A stretch of 64,000 nt of DNA, taken from the NCBI RefSeq assembly GCF_021608225.1, contig NZ_JAKIJS010000001.1, forward strand, positions 1,736,001 to 1,800,000, given 5' to 3'. This stretch comes from Pseudalkalibacillus berkeleyi. Its GTDB lineage: Bacteria; Bacillota; Bacilli; Bacillales; Fictibacillaceae. The notes below the pieces were generated by a model. The model was not told the DNA's origin. It made no database searches and worked only from the letters and a program-made list of their open reading frames with translations. The translations under genes and the position numbers were made by a program. How positions within the stretch are numbered: position 1 is the first letter of the stretch; each line of letters opens with the position of its first letter. Shown piece by piece: positions 21,901 to 28,745 of this stretch.

Positions 21901-24163
21901 CCGTTCCAAAATTCTCTTTAGAAACACTTACTGTATAGGCTCCAGGTGTGAGGTTATTGATAATATAGCTTCCATTGCCATCTGTTGAGGTTGATGCGAT
22001 GAGTATATGATTTGAGAAAATCTCTACCAAGGCACCAGATATAGGATTGGTACCTGTGTCGGTAACTGTACCAGAAACCGCTCCAACGAGTTGCTTCATT
22101 TCAACATTCAATGTAGTTGTTTGATTGGATTGTATTTTAGCACCTATAGATTGTGAACCATAACCTATCGCAATAAATGTAACAGTATAGGAACCAGGCG
22201 CTAATCTTGTGAGTGTATAGTCTCCGTTTATGTCTGTCATTGTTGTACCAACTGTGACTCCAGTTCCATTCGTTACTTGTACTGTTGTATTGGATAGTGG
22301 ATCACCTGTCTCAGAATCTGTAACTTTACCAGTCAGTGTTCCAGGATTAGGTTTCAATTCTACATTAAGTGTTTCTGTCTCTCCAGCTGATAAATTAAAT
22401 CCAAGTACTTCTGTCATGAAGAGTTCTTTACTGACTCTCAGTTTATAATCACCTGGAGCTAGATCATCCACGACATATTCTCCTGAAGCATTTGTTGTCG
22501 TTTGGGTGACCACTGAATCTGCAGTATTCAATATTTCTACAAGAGCGCCACTAATGAGCGAACCTTCTGAAGTAACTACACCTTGCACTGTACCGGGATT
22601 TGGTTCTAATACGAAATTAACAATAGATGTATTATTCGCGGTAACTTTAACGCCTTTAGTTGCAGATTGGAAGTTAGTTGCAGTCACTTGGATTGAATAC
22701 TGTCCTGCACTTATAGAAGGAAAAGAGTATGAACCCGCAATGTTGGTAGTTGTATCATCAACAATATTTCCAGAGGTGTCTACTAACAGGACAGTTGCAT
22801 TATTAATTGCTCCGCCACCAGAGTTCGTAACGGTACCATTTATACTTCCTGTTAGTTCAGTTAGGAAAACATCTTTTCGCGTGATGACCCCAGAGGTGAT
22901 TGAAACACTCTGAATGTTGGTAAGATAATTCACTTTTGAATATTCAATCGTATAGGACCCAGGTGGTATACCTGTAAGGGTGTATTTACCATTTGTATTT
23001 GTAGTAGTTGTCGCAATCGTCGTTGCACCATCTTTCAATTCAACAACGACTCCTGAAAGCGGGAACCCAGTCGATTGATCGTTCACGATCCCTACGACTC
23101 CACCATTTGCAACAACATTAATCTTGGTAGTTATAGAATCTGGACGTAAAGCTTTCCCAGTTTCACCGTCCGTTCCATTAACAGTGGCAGTTTCTAAAGT
23201 TCTTTCACCTGCTGTGTTAAAAAAACCACTCATTTCAAAATCTAAGACAGCGGTTGCACCTGGTGCTAGTTTCCCAATCTCCCAACTAAGCGTTTTCGTT
23301 TGATGATTGAAAGTTGGATGTCCCGTTGAAGTATTTGTGATAGAAAAAGTATTGAGTATATCAAACTGTATAACATCCTTTAAACTTACAGTCGTTGCAT
23401 TGCTTCTTCCCTTATTTTCAACGATTAATCGTGCTGTATATTCTGCTTCAGTACCAGCCGATACAGATGTAGGTCCACTTAATAAGACTTTTCTTAAATC
23501 CAATTTCGCCCTTACATCAGTATCTTCAATGGAAATCGGATCAGAAAACGCATCCTCGAACTGAAAGCCTTCACTTACACGCAAGGAGTCTCTATTATAT
23601 CTGTTAGAGTTCGTAGCCGTAAACGACACTAATTGCAATGGTGTTTCTTCTGTAATGTTCAAGAAGTCGAATAAAATTTTGGCGGGAATGAAGAAGTCTA
23701 GAAATACATTATCATCGTTCCCAAATCTTGTATTTGTGGGAGTCACTCTCGCAACATCGAAATTGATGATTGGTGTTGAGTAATTCGGTGCCCCTCTTCC
23801 GTTCGTTCCTTCAGCTCGGTCATTCCATGAGTTCACCTTTTCAATCGTGTTTTGAATAAGGTTCACCTGTTCTTTTCTTCCATCCACATTAAGCATCCAT
23901 TGGTAAGTACCTGCTTGACCGCCTGTATTAAAAAGAACTCCCCATGCATTATTCCTGAAACCTGTTTTTTGTCTATTTCTAGGATCTTCTCGCAATCGTA
24001 ATCGGAAATATACATTCGTTCCATCATAGGCCATTAAAAACGACGGATTCGACTGATCTCCAACTAAGTCCACCCTTTTGGGGGATATATCACCTGTAAC
24101 ATCAAAATAGAACCCCGCACCTAATGGTATCGAGGTATATTGAACATCATTTGGAAAAGTCAA
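15944..24163 (-). CDS. Giant multi-repeat protein B, paralogue of protein A
   Basis: 2739 residues with the same layout as protein A: N-terminal β-rich domain, DUF11-like domain, 27 carboxypeptidase-regulatory-like repeats in the same order, and a five-Cys tail (DCKTG, LLCVDEKTGC, VCIECF). The start is taken as TTG at 24163: AAAGGAGGAGG lies just before it and LTFPND aligns with MTFPND of protein A. A frame extended to a GTG at 24187 would put the ribosome site inside the gene. Identity with A is uneven: repeat 3 is identical at protein level, the last repeats differ clearly. No export signal is seen. Function is unknown. Confidence 0.85.
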   Translation of the reverse strand: MTFPNDVQYTSIPLGAGFYFDVTGDISPKRVDLVGDQSNPSFLMAYDGTNVYFRLRLREDPRNRQKTGFRNNAWGVLFNTGGQAGTYQWMLNVDGRKEQVNLIQNTIEKVNSWNDRAEGTNGRGAPNYSTPIINFDVARVTPTNTRFGNDDNVFLDFFIPAKILFDFLNITEETPLQLVSFTATNSNRYNRDSLRVSEGFQFEDAFSDPISIEDTDVRAKLDLRKVLLSGPTSVSAGTEAEYTARLIVENKGRSNATTVSLKDVIQFDILNTFSITNTSTGHPTFNHQTKTLSWEIGKLAPGATAVLDFEMSGFFNTAGERTLETATVNGTDGETGKALRPDSITTKINVVANGGVVGIVNDQSTGFPLSGVVVELKDGATTIATTTTNTNGKYTLTGIPPGSYTIEYSKVNYLTNIQSVSITSGVITRKDVFLTELTGSINGTVTNSGGGAINNATVLLVDTSGNIVDDTTTNIAGSYSFPSISAGQYSIQVTATNFQSATKGVKVTANNTSIVNFVLEPNPGTVQGVVTSEGSLISGALVEILNTADSVVTQTTTNASGEYVVDDLAPGDYKLRVSKELFMTEVLGFNLSAGETETLNVELKPNPGTLTGKVTDSETGDPLSNTTVQVTNGTGVTVGTTMTDINGDYTLTRLAPGSYTVTFIAIGYGSQSIGAKIQSNQTTTLNVEMKQLVGAVSGTVTDTGTNPISGALVEIFSNHILIASTSTDGNGSYIINNLTPGAYTVSVSKENFGTETVGASVLANEITTANVTLTPNPGILTGTVSTSSGDPIQGAVITIKDLRTGANITQVVTNNQGDYTALGLAPGDYSVFAQAEDFQSQRKGAIIQSGQTTITDFTLVANPASVTGTIINATTGLPITDLMIEVKIVDTFGNVVTSTFTDLNGQYEVNNLMPGIYGILASAPNFQTNSASVKLLPGQLTNVNVTLTPEPGTIIGTITDTGGNPLSNVSITIVDDTGFIVGTVLTDTNGNYVFNGLAPGNYTITSIAAGFQSLSTGAIVQSNETTVVDQSLVSNPGSISGTVSPVVEDTLITLSTSDGIPIASTLTNTNGNFQFNNLQPGQFILTASAPNYQTSTVGTTVVSDQTTSATLTMIPNPAEVSGFITDNSGSPITNATIQVLDENGTVLQTGGSDQSGQYVISNLPPGSFTIVVNAQDFSSATGGVTLEPGETVTDANFVLLPDPGSIVGTIIDTDGDPISGATIIIRTADNLQIRSTTTNEFGEYLVEGIAPASYTVVATAPDFSTNFVGVMVSSNLSSIANIILTSTIGDIVGTVVDENGDPITGDNTGIKIFDNSGALLQTLVANVDGTFSVLGLQPGQYLINARATNYAANSVYVTVIANETETITIPLSLLPGTITGRVFNTSTLNGISGAVLTLTTTEGIPIATTITGMNGDYTANNIPPGTVNISAVAEDFGANAVTAVVGPNETTTANIGLTESLGFLTGYITDINTGNAISGAVLLIDKNGAQIATITSNGSGQFLTQGLSPGDYTAVVAADNYTSRTASFTILPNKTTTLSFALSPEPGIVQGRITNFNTGDPIIGATIAVRSLSPSGPIVATTITGANGEYNVATLAPGTYTIVASANRFGAAEATTIVESNQTETVDVKLVPNPGAIEGTISNSNTGTPLSGILVEIFNVDGILVFSTNTDANGFYQFTGLPPLQFRVVTSNPEFQTEEVGVLVVSDETTIVNFGLEPNPGSISGTITDAETATRLVGAEVLVFSAQDIVPIARALTDGLGQYTITGLVPGTYTIVVNAVGYTENSTGSTVLANETTTTNLSLISESAGVSGTVLGTDGKPFKNAVIKIIDSNGVVVGTSAVNANGFYSIGGLSPGTYSIRVAAPDIASQSSGISLVANEVREVNFVLRVSPGTIFGKVTDQTTGEPIVGANVNILDTNGLVIATTATNTLGNYFVDRLAAGSYTVSVTKSSYAKQTKGAIVNTGELTNVNITLSKSMASIFGILRDKDGNRLESIVTGIRLLDNKGLLLQSIVASPNSDFSFLNLSPGQYLISINAEGFQTKVVPVTLVGGETEELDITLFRESGKVIGRVLNESTEVGIAGATIIVKDSANNLVTTSTSNEDGNFNAENLPIGSLFITASRVGFGTKSVSIMVESNETVAATIRLTPNPGSIEGTVTEEGTGQPISSANVQLFNGDVTLFSTVMTQPDGKYLLTNLTPGVYELAVSRQNYGTKIAGAIVVSDEKTTLDFRLPLDPGSLSGVVTNQVTGERVPGVNVLLRWLSPDGEQLASTLTNEKGEYLFEGLTPAIYTVVAYGGGFGSDIASITVRPNQRTVQNLGIFPLPSTVKGRITDADTGMPIQHTFVRLIASSGTIVQRTETDSSGNYMIQGFDPGDYTVAVRNENYGSFAKSFTAEPLGTQILNFELESAFGSVTGKVKDETTQSFVSGVSIIVLDENEVLIANTLTDQNGNYLIKGLAPGTYSIRALAEGCDSDAKRMTIVAGETTIINFLLTPDPATVRGNVTDTKGNPLNDVSIRVYNVDGLLVNLGVTSREGEYVIGYLPGETLTFTASLPGFAPETKVVDVPPNSNLIINFVLGVSDPGSLQGTVTDAATGDGISGATIAIRRNNVIVAEGLTDTNGRYSINELAEGEYTVLVSAEGYETAVDPIFLDQGETLTKNYALEETAPPTPVRPNQYLLFDCKTGKPLMLDGSTKPTVFTLLCVDEKTGCGTFSYKSRRGEIRILLVCIECFRLVPVN

Positions 24164-24190
24164 ACTTTCCTCCTCCTTTATAGTCACTAC

Positions 24191-24263
24191 TTATAGTTGT
24201 ATGTCCTACAGTAATAGAGGTGTTAGTTGCATGTCCTAACTATTCAATAAATTCCATATATGA
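24191..24263 (-). promoter_or_regulatory. Conserved upstream region of giant gene B
   Basis: Same elements as before gene A: TCATATATGG (24263-24254), TAGGACATGCAACTA (24238-24224) and TAGGACATACAACTATAA (24208-24191), with 33 bp between the repeat starts. The ACC to CATACAACTA distance is again 16 bp. Flanking bases have diverged while these blocks have not, suggesting function. The σK reading is inference. Confidence 0.5.
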
Positions 24264-24287
24264 CTATAAAGGTACAAGCCTGTTTAC

Positions 24288-24322
24288 AAAAAAAAGAACC
24301 ACGGGATGAATACCCGTGGTTC
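24288..24322 (-). terminator. Terminator of sodA
   Basis: Arms GAACCACGGG/CCCGTGGTTC with a 7-nt loop, followed on the minus strand by a run of T. It ends 12 bp after the sodA stop. Confidence 0.92.
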
Positions 24323-24334
24323 CTTAAAATAAAA

Positions 24335-24946
24335 TTATTTAGCTTCGTTATAACGCTTTTCAACTTCATCCCAGTTAACCACATTCCAGAATGCTGAAAT
24401 GTAATCAGGACGACGGTTTTGATAGTTCAGGTAATAAGCGTGCTCCCAAACGTCAAGTCCAAGGATAGGTGTTTTACCTTCCATTAACGGAGTGTCTTGG
24501 TTTGGCGTACTTGTAATTTCAAGTTCACCATTGTTCACAACTAGCCAAGCCCAACCAGAGCCAAATCGACCAGCTGCTGCTGCAGCGAAGTCTTCTTTAA
24601 ATTGGTCATAGCTACCAAACTTAGAGTTGATTTTGTCAGCTAATTCACCTGTAGGAGCTCCTCCACCATTCGGGCTAAGTACTTGCCAGAACAATGTGTG
24701 ATTGGCATGTCCTCCACCATTGTTACGGACAGCTGTGCGAATGTTCTCAGGTACAGCATCTAAATTGCTTACTAACGCTTCGATGCTTTTATCTTGTAAA
24801 TCCGCGTGCCCTTCAAGTGCACCATTAAGCTTTGTTACATATGCATTATGATGCTTACCGTGGTGGATTTTCATCGTTTCTTCGTCAATGTGTGGTTCAA
24901 GTGCGTTGAACTCATACGGAAGTGCAGGTAGTTCGTGTTTTGCCAA
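24335..24946 (-). CDS. sodA: Superoxide dismutase, Mn/Fe family
   Basis: Converts superoxide to hydrogen peroxide and oxygen in the cytoplasm. All four metal ligands are present: His28, His83, Asp165 and His169 (in DVWEHAYYL). The sequence has the Mn-type GGGHANH and GSGWAWLV segments. Length 203 is normal. The start is TTG at 24946, the only start well spaced from AGGAGGAG. It is monocistronic, with its own σA promoter and terminator. In B. subtilis sodA also sits beside yqgC and yqgE. Confidence 0.97.
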   Translation of the reverse strand: MAKHELPALPYEFNALEPHIDEETMKIHHGKHHNAYVTKLNGALEGHADLQDKSIEALVSNLDAVPENIRTAVRNNGGGHANHTLFWQVLSPNGGGAPTGELADKINSKFGSYDQFKEDFAAAAAGRFGSGWAWLVVNNGELEITSTPNQDTPLMEGKTPILGLDVWEHAYYLNYQNRRPDYISAFWNVVNWDEVEKRYNEAK

Positions 24947-25008
24947 TTAAATCTCCTCCTTATAAAGGTATGTAATACAAAAGCACGATTTATGTGCCTC
25001 TAAGATTA

Positions 25009-25037
25009 ACAATATCAAATTTACCCGACTGATTCAA
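25009..25037 (-). promoter_or_regulatory. σA promoter of sodA
   Basis: Minus strand TTGAAT (25037-25032), 17-bp spacer, TATTGT (25014-25009). It is about 60 bp before the sodA start codon. A short GCAC/GTGC hairpin follows in the leader. Confidence 0.65.
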
Positions 25038-25108
25038 TTTTTAAACACTGAAAGATGATCCTGCAGGAGTGATATAGATGAGAATTTATTCAAAAATAGA
25101 GAATGCAC

Positions 25109-25267
25109 GGATTAGCGTCTTTTCATAACTTATTTGGAGGATTTTCGCTCGATATGTTGGGATTAGCCCTTTTTCACAACTTATTTGGAGGATTTTCGCT
25201 CGACTCGATATGTTGGGATTAACCCTTTTTCACAACTTATTGGGAGGATTTTCGCTCGATATGTGGT
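25109..25267. repeat. Three tandem copies of a ~51-bp sequence
   Basis: Units start at 25109 (51 bp), 25160 (56 bp) and 25216 (~52 bp), each containing GGATTA, then CTTATT(T/G)GGAGGATTTT, CGCTCGATATGT. The middle unit carries an extra CTCGA from a local slip. The block lies between the tRNA terminator and the sodA promoter and shows no open reading frame of note. Its role is unknown; it may be a small VNTR. Confidence 0.75.
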
Positions 25268-25321
25268 GGGAATCTAATTTCTTGTTAAAAGATATACTGA
25301 TTGTAAGAAATTTAGGCAAAT

Positions 25322-25348
25322 AAAAAAACCTCTTATATCAAAGAAGTT
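25322..25348 (-). terminator. Terminator of the tRNA operon
   Basis: Arms AACCTCTT/AAGAAGTT (one mismatch) with a 6-nt loop and a T-run on the minus strand, directly after tRNA-Phe. Confidence 0.7.
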
Positions 25349-25353
25349 TATAA

Positions 25354-25429
<76 letters not shown>

Positions 25430-25526
25430 AAATTATGTAATTTAACGTTGTAAGTTTTACCCCTTCGGGTACTCCATATGTTCATTGAGCAAGATGTCAT
25501 TTCGACGTAGTGCAATGAACTAAAAT

Positions 25527-25603
<77 letters not shown>

Positions 25604-25743
25604 CCGATATAAATGTTTACGGATGATGTTCACCCAATGATGGGATGATTGTACTGCATGTTCCTCGTCCAGATTTCAGAATGAGTACCAAGTAGCAGCT
25701 CAATCTGTACGCTGATGTTTATGCTACGTAGCTTATTCCTACG

Positions 25744-25763
25744 TGCTTCACCCCGCGTCGATA
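25744..25763 (-). pseudogene. Remnant of an initiator tRNA 5' end
   Basis: The + strand TGCTTCACCCCGCGTCGATA matches the 5' end of the nearby tRNA-fMet plus its flank (TGCTCCACCCCGCGCCGATA) with two changes. The rest of a tRNA is absent. It is probably the leftover of a duplicated and deleted gene, in a 212-bp spacer that is unusually long for such an operon. Confidence 0.55.
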
Positions 25764-25815
25764 ATACTATTCTAGATTGCTTCTCTCAATAGTTTGAGAA
25801 AGGCTTAAATGAAAA

Positions 25816-25908
25816 TGGAGGAGGTAGAGGGATTCGAACCCCCGCGGGCGGTTAAGCCCCTGGCGGTTTTCAAGACCGCTCCCTTCAGCCAGACTTGGGT
25901 ATACCTCC
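25816..25908 (-). tRNA. tRNA-Ser (TGA)
   Basis: 93 nt with a long variable arm, acceptor GGAGGTA/TACCTCC, anticodon loop CTTGAAA (TGA) and encoded CCA. The discriminator base is T where bacterial tRNA-Ser normally has G, which is odd. Confidence 0.95.
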
Positions 25909-25925
25909 GTGCTAAATTGGTTTAG

Positions 25926-26002
<77 letters not shown>

Positions 26003-26032
26003 AAAACGATATGTAGTTTTCTGTAATTTTAA

Positions 26033-26109
26033 TGGGGCGGCTGATGGGAATTGAACCCACGAATGCCGGAATCACAATCCGGTGCGTTAACCACTTCGCC
26101 ACAACCGCC
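26033..26109 (-). tRNA. tRNA-His (GTG)
   Basis: 77 nt including the extra 5' G typical of tRNA-His, paired with C73. Anticodon loop TTGTGAT (GTG). CCA is encoded. Confidence 0.96.
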
Positions 26110-26132
26110 ATGACTAGTTATTAAAATTAAGA

Positions 26133-26209
26133 TGGTAGCGGCGGAGGGGATCGAACCCCCGACCTCACGGGTATGAACCGTACGCTCTAGCCAGCTGAGC
26201 TACACCGCC
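26133..26209 (-). tRNA. Elongator tRNA-Met (CAT)
   Basis: 77 nt, acceptor GGCGGTG/CGCCGCT type, anticodon loop TTCATAC, encoded CCA. Only 1 nt separates it from tRNA-Asn upstream. Confidence 0.93.
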
Positions 26210-26210
26210 A

Positions 26211-26285
26211 TGGCTCCACAGGCAGGACTCGAACCTGCGACCGATCGGTTAACAGCCGATAGCTCTACCACTGAGCTACTGTGGA
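26211..26285 (-). tRNA. tRNA-Asn (GTT)
   Basis: 75 nt, acceptor TCCACAG/CTGTGGA, anticodon loop CTGTTAA (GTT), discriminator G, encoded CCA. First gene of the operon. Confidence 0.97.
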
Positions 26286-26311
26286 ATAATATAATTTTAA
26301 CGACAAGAATT

Positions 26312-26340
26312 AGAATAACACTTTAATTATGTATTGTCAA
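26312..26340 (-). promoter_or_regulatory. σA promoter of the tRNA operon
   Basis: Minus strand TTGACA (26340-26335), 17-bp spacer, TATTCT (26317-26312), 26 bp before the tRNA-Asn 5' end. The perfect -35 fits strong stable-RNA expression. Confidence 0.88.
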
Positions 26341-26365
26341 TCTGTTTTTTCAAAACCGAAAATGT

Positions 26366-26406
26366 AAAAACAGGGACAAGAAATAATATATCATGTTCTG
26401 TCCCTG
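26366..26406 (-). terminator. Terminator of the DUF456 gene
   Basis: 8-bp arms CAGGGACA/TGTCCCTG around a 20-nt AT-rich loop, followed by TTTTT on the minus strand, just after the stop. Confidence 0.85.
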
Positions 26407-26418
26407 CTTGCAATAATC

Positions 26419-26901
26419 TTATAAAACTTTTATTAAGAAATATATAACCATACCTGCTTGGATGATCAACTTAACGGTTGTTCCACCAATAAAGCCTAAC
26501 AATGAGCCGATACCAACTCTAACTGCTTGCTTAAAATCGCCTTTTTGATGTAAGAGTTCACCTACAATCGCACCTACAAATGGTCCAATCAATATACCGA
26601 TCACCGGAATTATGAATGGTCCAATTAAAAGCCCAATTGTACTACCCCATATTGCATATTTGCTTCCGCCTCTTTTTTTGACACCATAAAAATTGCTCGC
26701 ATAGTCAGTTACATAAAGAAGGATGACGAGTATGCCTTGAATGACCCAAAACACCCAGGTCAGTGGTCCGAAATCAAACATCCATCCATAGACGAAATAG
26801 CCTGCAATTAAAAAAATAGAGGAGGGAATGATCGGATAGATCAATCCCACAAATGCTAACACAAACAAGGTCGAAATTATGACCCAAGCTAATACAGTCA
26901 T
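26419..26901 (-). CDS. yqgC: DUF456 membrane protein, YqgC-like
   Basis: 160-residue integral membrane protein with about four to five hydrophobic segments and Gly/Pro-rich turns (GPFIIPVIGILIGPFVGA) typical of DUF456. The function of the family is not known. It begins one base after the end of the upstream Na/Pi cotransporter gene, so the two are cotranscribed. The position beside sodA matches B. subtilis yqgC. Confidence 0.85.
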   Translation of the reverse strand: MTVLAWVIISTLFVLAFVGLIYPIIPSSIFLIAGYFVYGWMFDFGPLTWVFWVIQGILVILLYVTDYASNFYGVKKRGGSKYAIWGSTIGLLIGPFIIPVIGILIGPFVGAIVGELLHQKGDFKQAVRVGIGSLLGFIGGTTVKLIIQAGMVIYFLIKVL

Positions 26902-26902
26902 T

Positions 26903-28534
26903 CTACTCTTCTTCTCCTAACACGTACTCGGCAATATTAGTTGCATGGTCACCAATACGTTCTAGGTTACTAATAATATCAACAAATACGATACCAGAAG
27001 CTCCTGTACACTTACCTTCATTCAAGCGAAGGATGTGTTGCTTACGAAGCGTTCTTTCCATTTTGTCGATCTTGTTTTCCATATCTACAACTTTTCTTGC
27101 TTTCTCTTTATCATTTTCGTCCATTGCGTGGAATGCTTCATCAATCGTTGACATTGTAAGTTCAAACATTTCATTAAGATCTTTCAATGCAGTCTCAGAC
27201 AAGTCCACTTTATGCGTCATTTGATAATCAACCAGTTCTACAATGTTCTCCATATGATCACCAATTCGCTCGATGTCACGTACAGAATCCATTAAGATTG
27301 AGTGTTGTTCTGAATCTTGAGCTGAAAGTGTATAAGAAGACAATTGAACTAAATAATCCGTAATCCTTTGGTCAAGATTATTGATGGCTTCTTCATACTG
27401 AGCAGCTTTTTCAGCGTTCTTTTTCGACTTCGTATCAAGATAAGTAAAGGTTTCATGTAATCCTTTCTTAGCGTAATCTGCCATCCGCAGGACTTCAAGT
27501 TTAGCTTGTCCGAGCGCTACTGCAGGCGAGCGTTCTAAGAAAATAGGATCTAAGTGTTTTGCTTTATATTCAATTTCTACATCATCACCTGGGACTAACT
27601 TCGTAACGATATAAGCTAATAATCCGATGAACGGAAATTGTATGGCTGTGTTAGCAAAGTTAAATGAACCATGTGCAAATGCAATTTGCATTTTATTGTT
27701 CAAGTCTAATGCTTCAGCCAAATATTCTACGTACGATGTAAATGGAACGAGCAGTAATAAGAATATGGCTGTACCTAACAAGTTGAAAATGACATGGGTT
27801 AGTGCTGCTCTTCTCGCAGCTACACTAGCACCAATTGCTGCTAATACGGCAGTAATCGTAGTTCCGATATTGTCACCAAACAGTACAGGTAATGCTGCAC
27901 CTAGAGTGACGGTTCCTTGAGAATACAGTTCCTGTAGGATTCCGATTGTCGCACTTGAACTCTGGACAATAACTGTAAATAGAGTTCCTACAACTACACC
28001 TAATATTGGATTATTTGACATATCAATCGTCAGTTGCTGGAAGGCTTCAAGAGAACGTAATGGCTTCATTCCAGAACCCATTAAATCCAATCCATAGAAT
28101 AGTGCACCGAATCCAAAGAACACTTGTCCAATGTATTTAATTTTCTTGGAGTTAAAGAAAAATAGTAGCAATGCACCAACAGCTAGAATTGGTAAGGCGT
28201 ATTCTTTAATTTCAATCCCGATAATGAAGGCTGTTACAGTTGTACCAATATTGGCCCCCATAATGACTCCGATTGCTTGTCGGAGGGTCATAAACCCTGC
28301 GTTCACAAGTCCAACAGTTAACACGGTCGTTCCAGAACTTGATTGAATCAAGATTGTAACAATAATACCTGCAAGTACACCCATGAACGGGTTTGATGTA
28401 AAACGATCTAGAATTTCCCTTAATCGATCACCCGCTGAGTTCTGAAGACCATCTCCCATGTATTTAATACCAAATAGGAAGATACCAAGTCCACCAATGA
28501 ATTCAAATATCATCTTTTGAATGTCTAAATCCAA
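26903..28534 (-). CDS. Na/Pi cotransporter family protein with C-terminal PhoU domain
   Basis: Likely sodium-coupled phosphate transporter in the membrane. Residues ~1-310 contain two inverted repeats of the Na/Pi family with the QSSSGTT and QSSSAT motifs. Residues ~340-540 form a helical PhoU-like domain (SVRDIERIGDHMENI and SNLERIGDHATNIAEY). The ATG nearest the conserved start (28513) and a TTG at 28543 have poor ribosome spacing. TTG at 28534 lies 9 nt after AGGGG and gives MDLDIQKMIFEFIGG, so it is preferred with moderate confidence. Together with pstSCAB it gives the window two phosphate uptake routes. Confidence 0.88.
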   Translation of the reverse strand: MDLDIQKMIFEFIGGLGIFLFGIKYMGDGLQNSAGDRLREILDRFTSNPFMGVLAGIIVTILIQSSSGTTVLTVGLVNAGFMTLRQAIGVIMGANIGTTVTAFIIGIEIKEYALPILAVGALLLFFFNSKKIKYIGQVFFGFGALFYGLDLMGSGMKPLRSLEAFQQLTIDMSNNPILGVVVGTLFTVIVQSSSATIGILQELYSQGTVTLGAALPVLFGDNIGTTITAVLAAIGASVAARRAALTHVIFNLLGTAIFLLLLVPFTSYVEYLAEALDLNNKMQIAFAHGSFNFANTAIQFPFIGLLAYIVTKLVPGDDVEIEYKAKHLDPIFLERSPAVALGQAKLEVLRMADYAKKGLHETFTYLDTKSKKNAEKAAQYEEAINNLDQRITDYLVQLSSYTLSAQDSEQHSILMDSVRDIERIGDHMENIVELVDYQMTHKVDLSETALKDLNEMFELTMSTIDEAFHAMDENDKEKARKVVDMENKIDKMERTLRKQHILRLNEGKCTGASGIVFVDIISNLERIGDHATNIAEYVLGEEE

Positions 28535-28688
28535 ATCATTCAACCCCTACGCTTAATTTTCGACATAATTTGCCCCATTCATTATTACCAACTTCATTAG
28601 GTTTGTAAAGACTTTTAACGTGATTTAATTTTTTTGTAATTAATTCATAGACCGATTATTTCCTCTCAATATCGATGCAACTTTTAGG

Positions 28689-28717
28689 TTGTCCGTATCG
28701 TAGAGTAAAGATACAAT
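28689..28717 (+). promoter_or_regulatory. σA promoter of the DUF1189 gene
   Basis: TTGTCC (28689-28694), 17-bp spacer, TACAAT (28712-28717), about 29 bp before the start codon. Confidence 0.65.
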
Positions 28718-28745
28718 GAATCTAGAGTATTTAAGGGGGAAAATC

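Noticed and set aside
7466-24160. Many + strand open frames of 60-155 codons opposite the giant genes (for example 10193-10654, 18675-19136, 21216-21614)
   Set aside because: They are antisense shadows of the repeat codons, recur at matching places in both genes, and lack ribosome sites.
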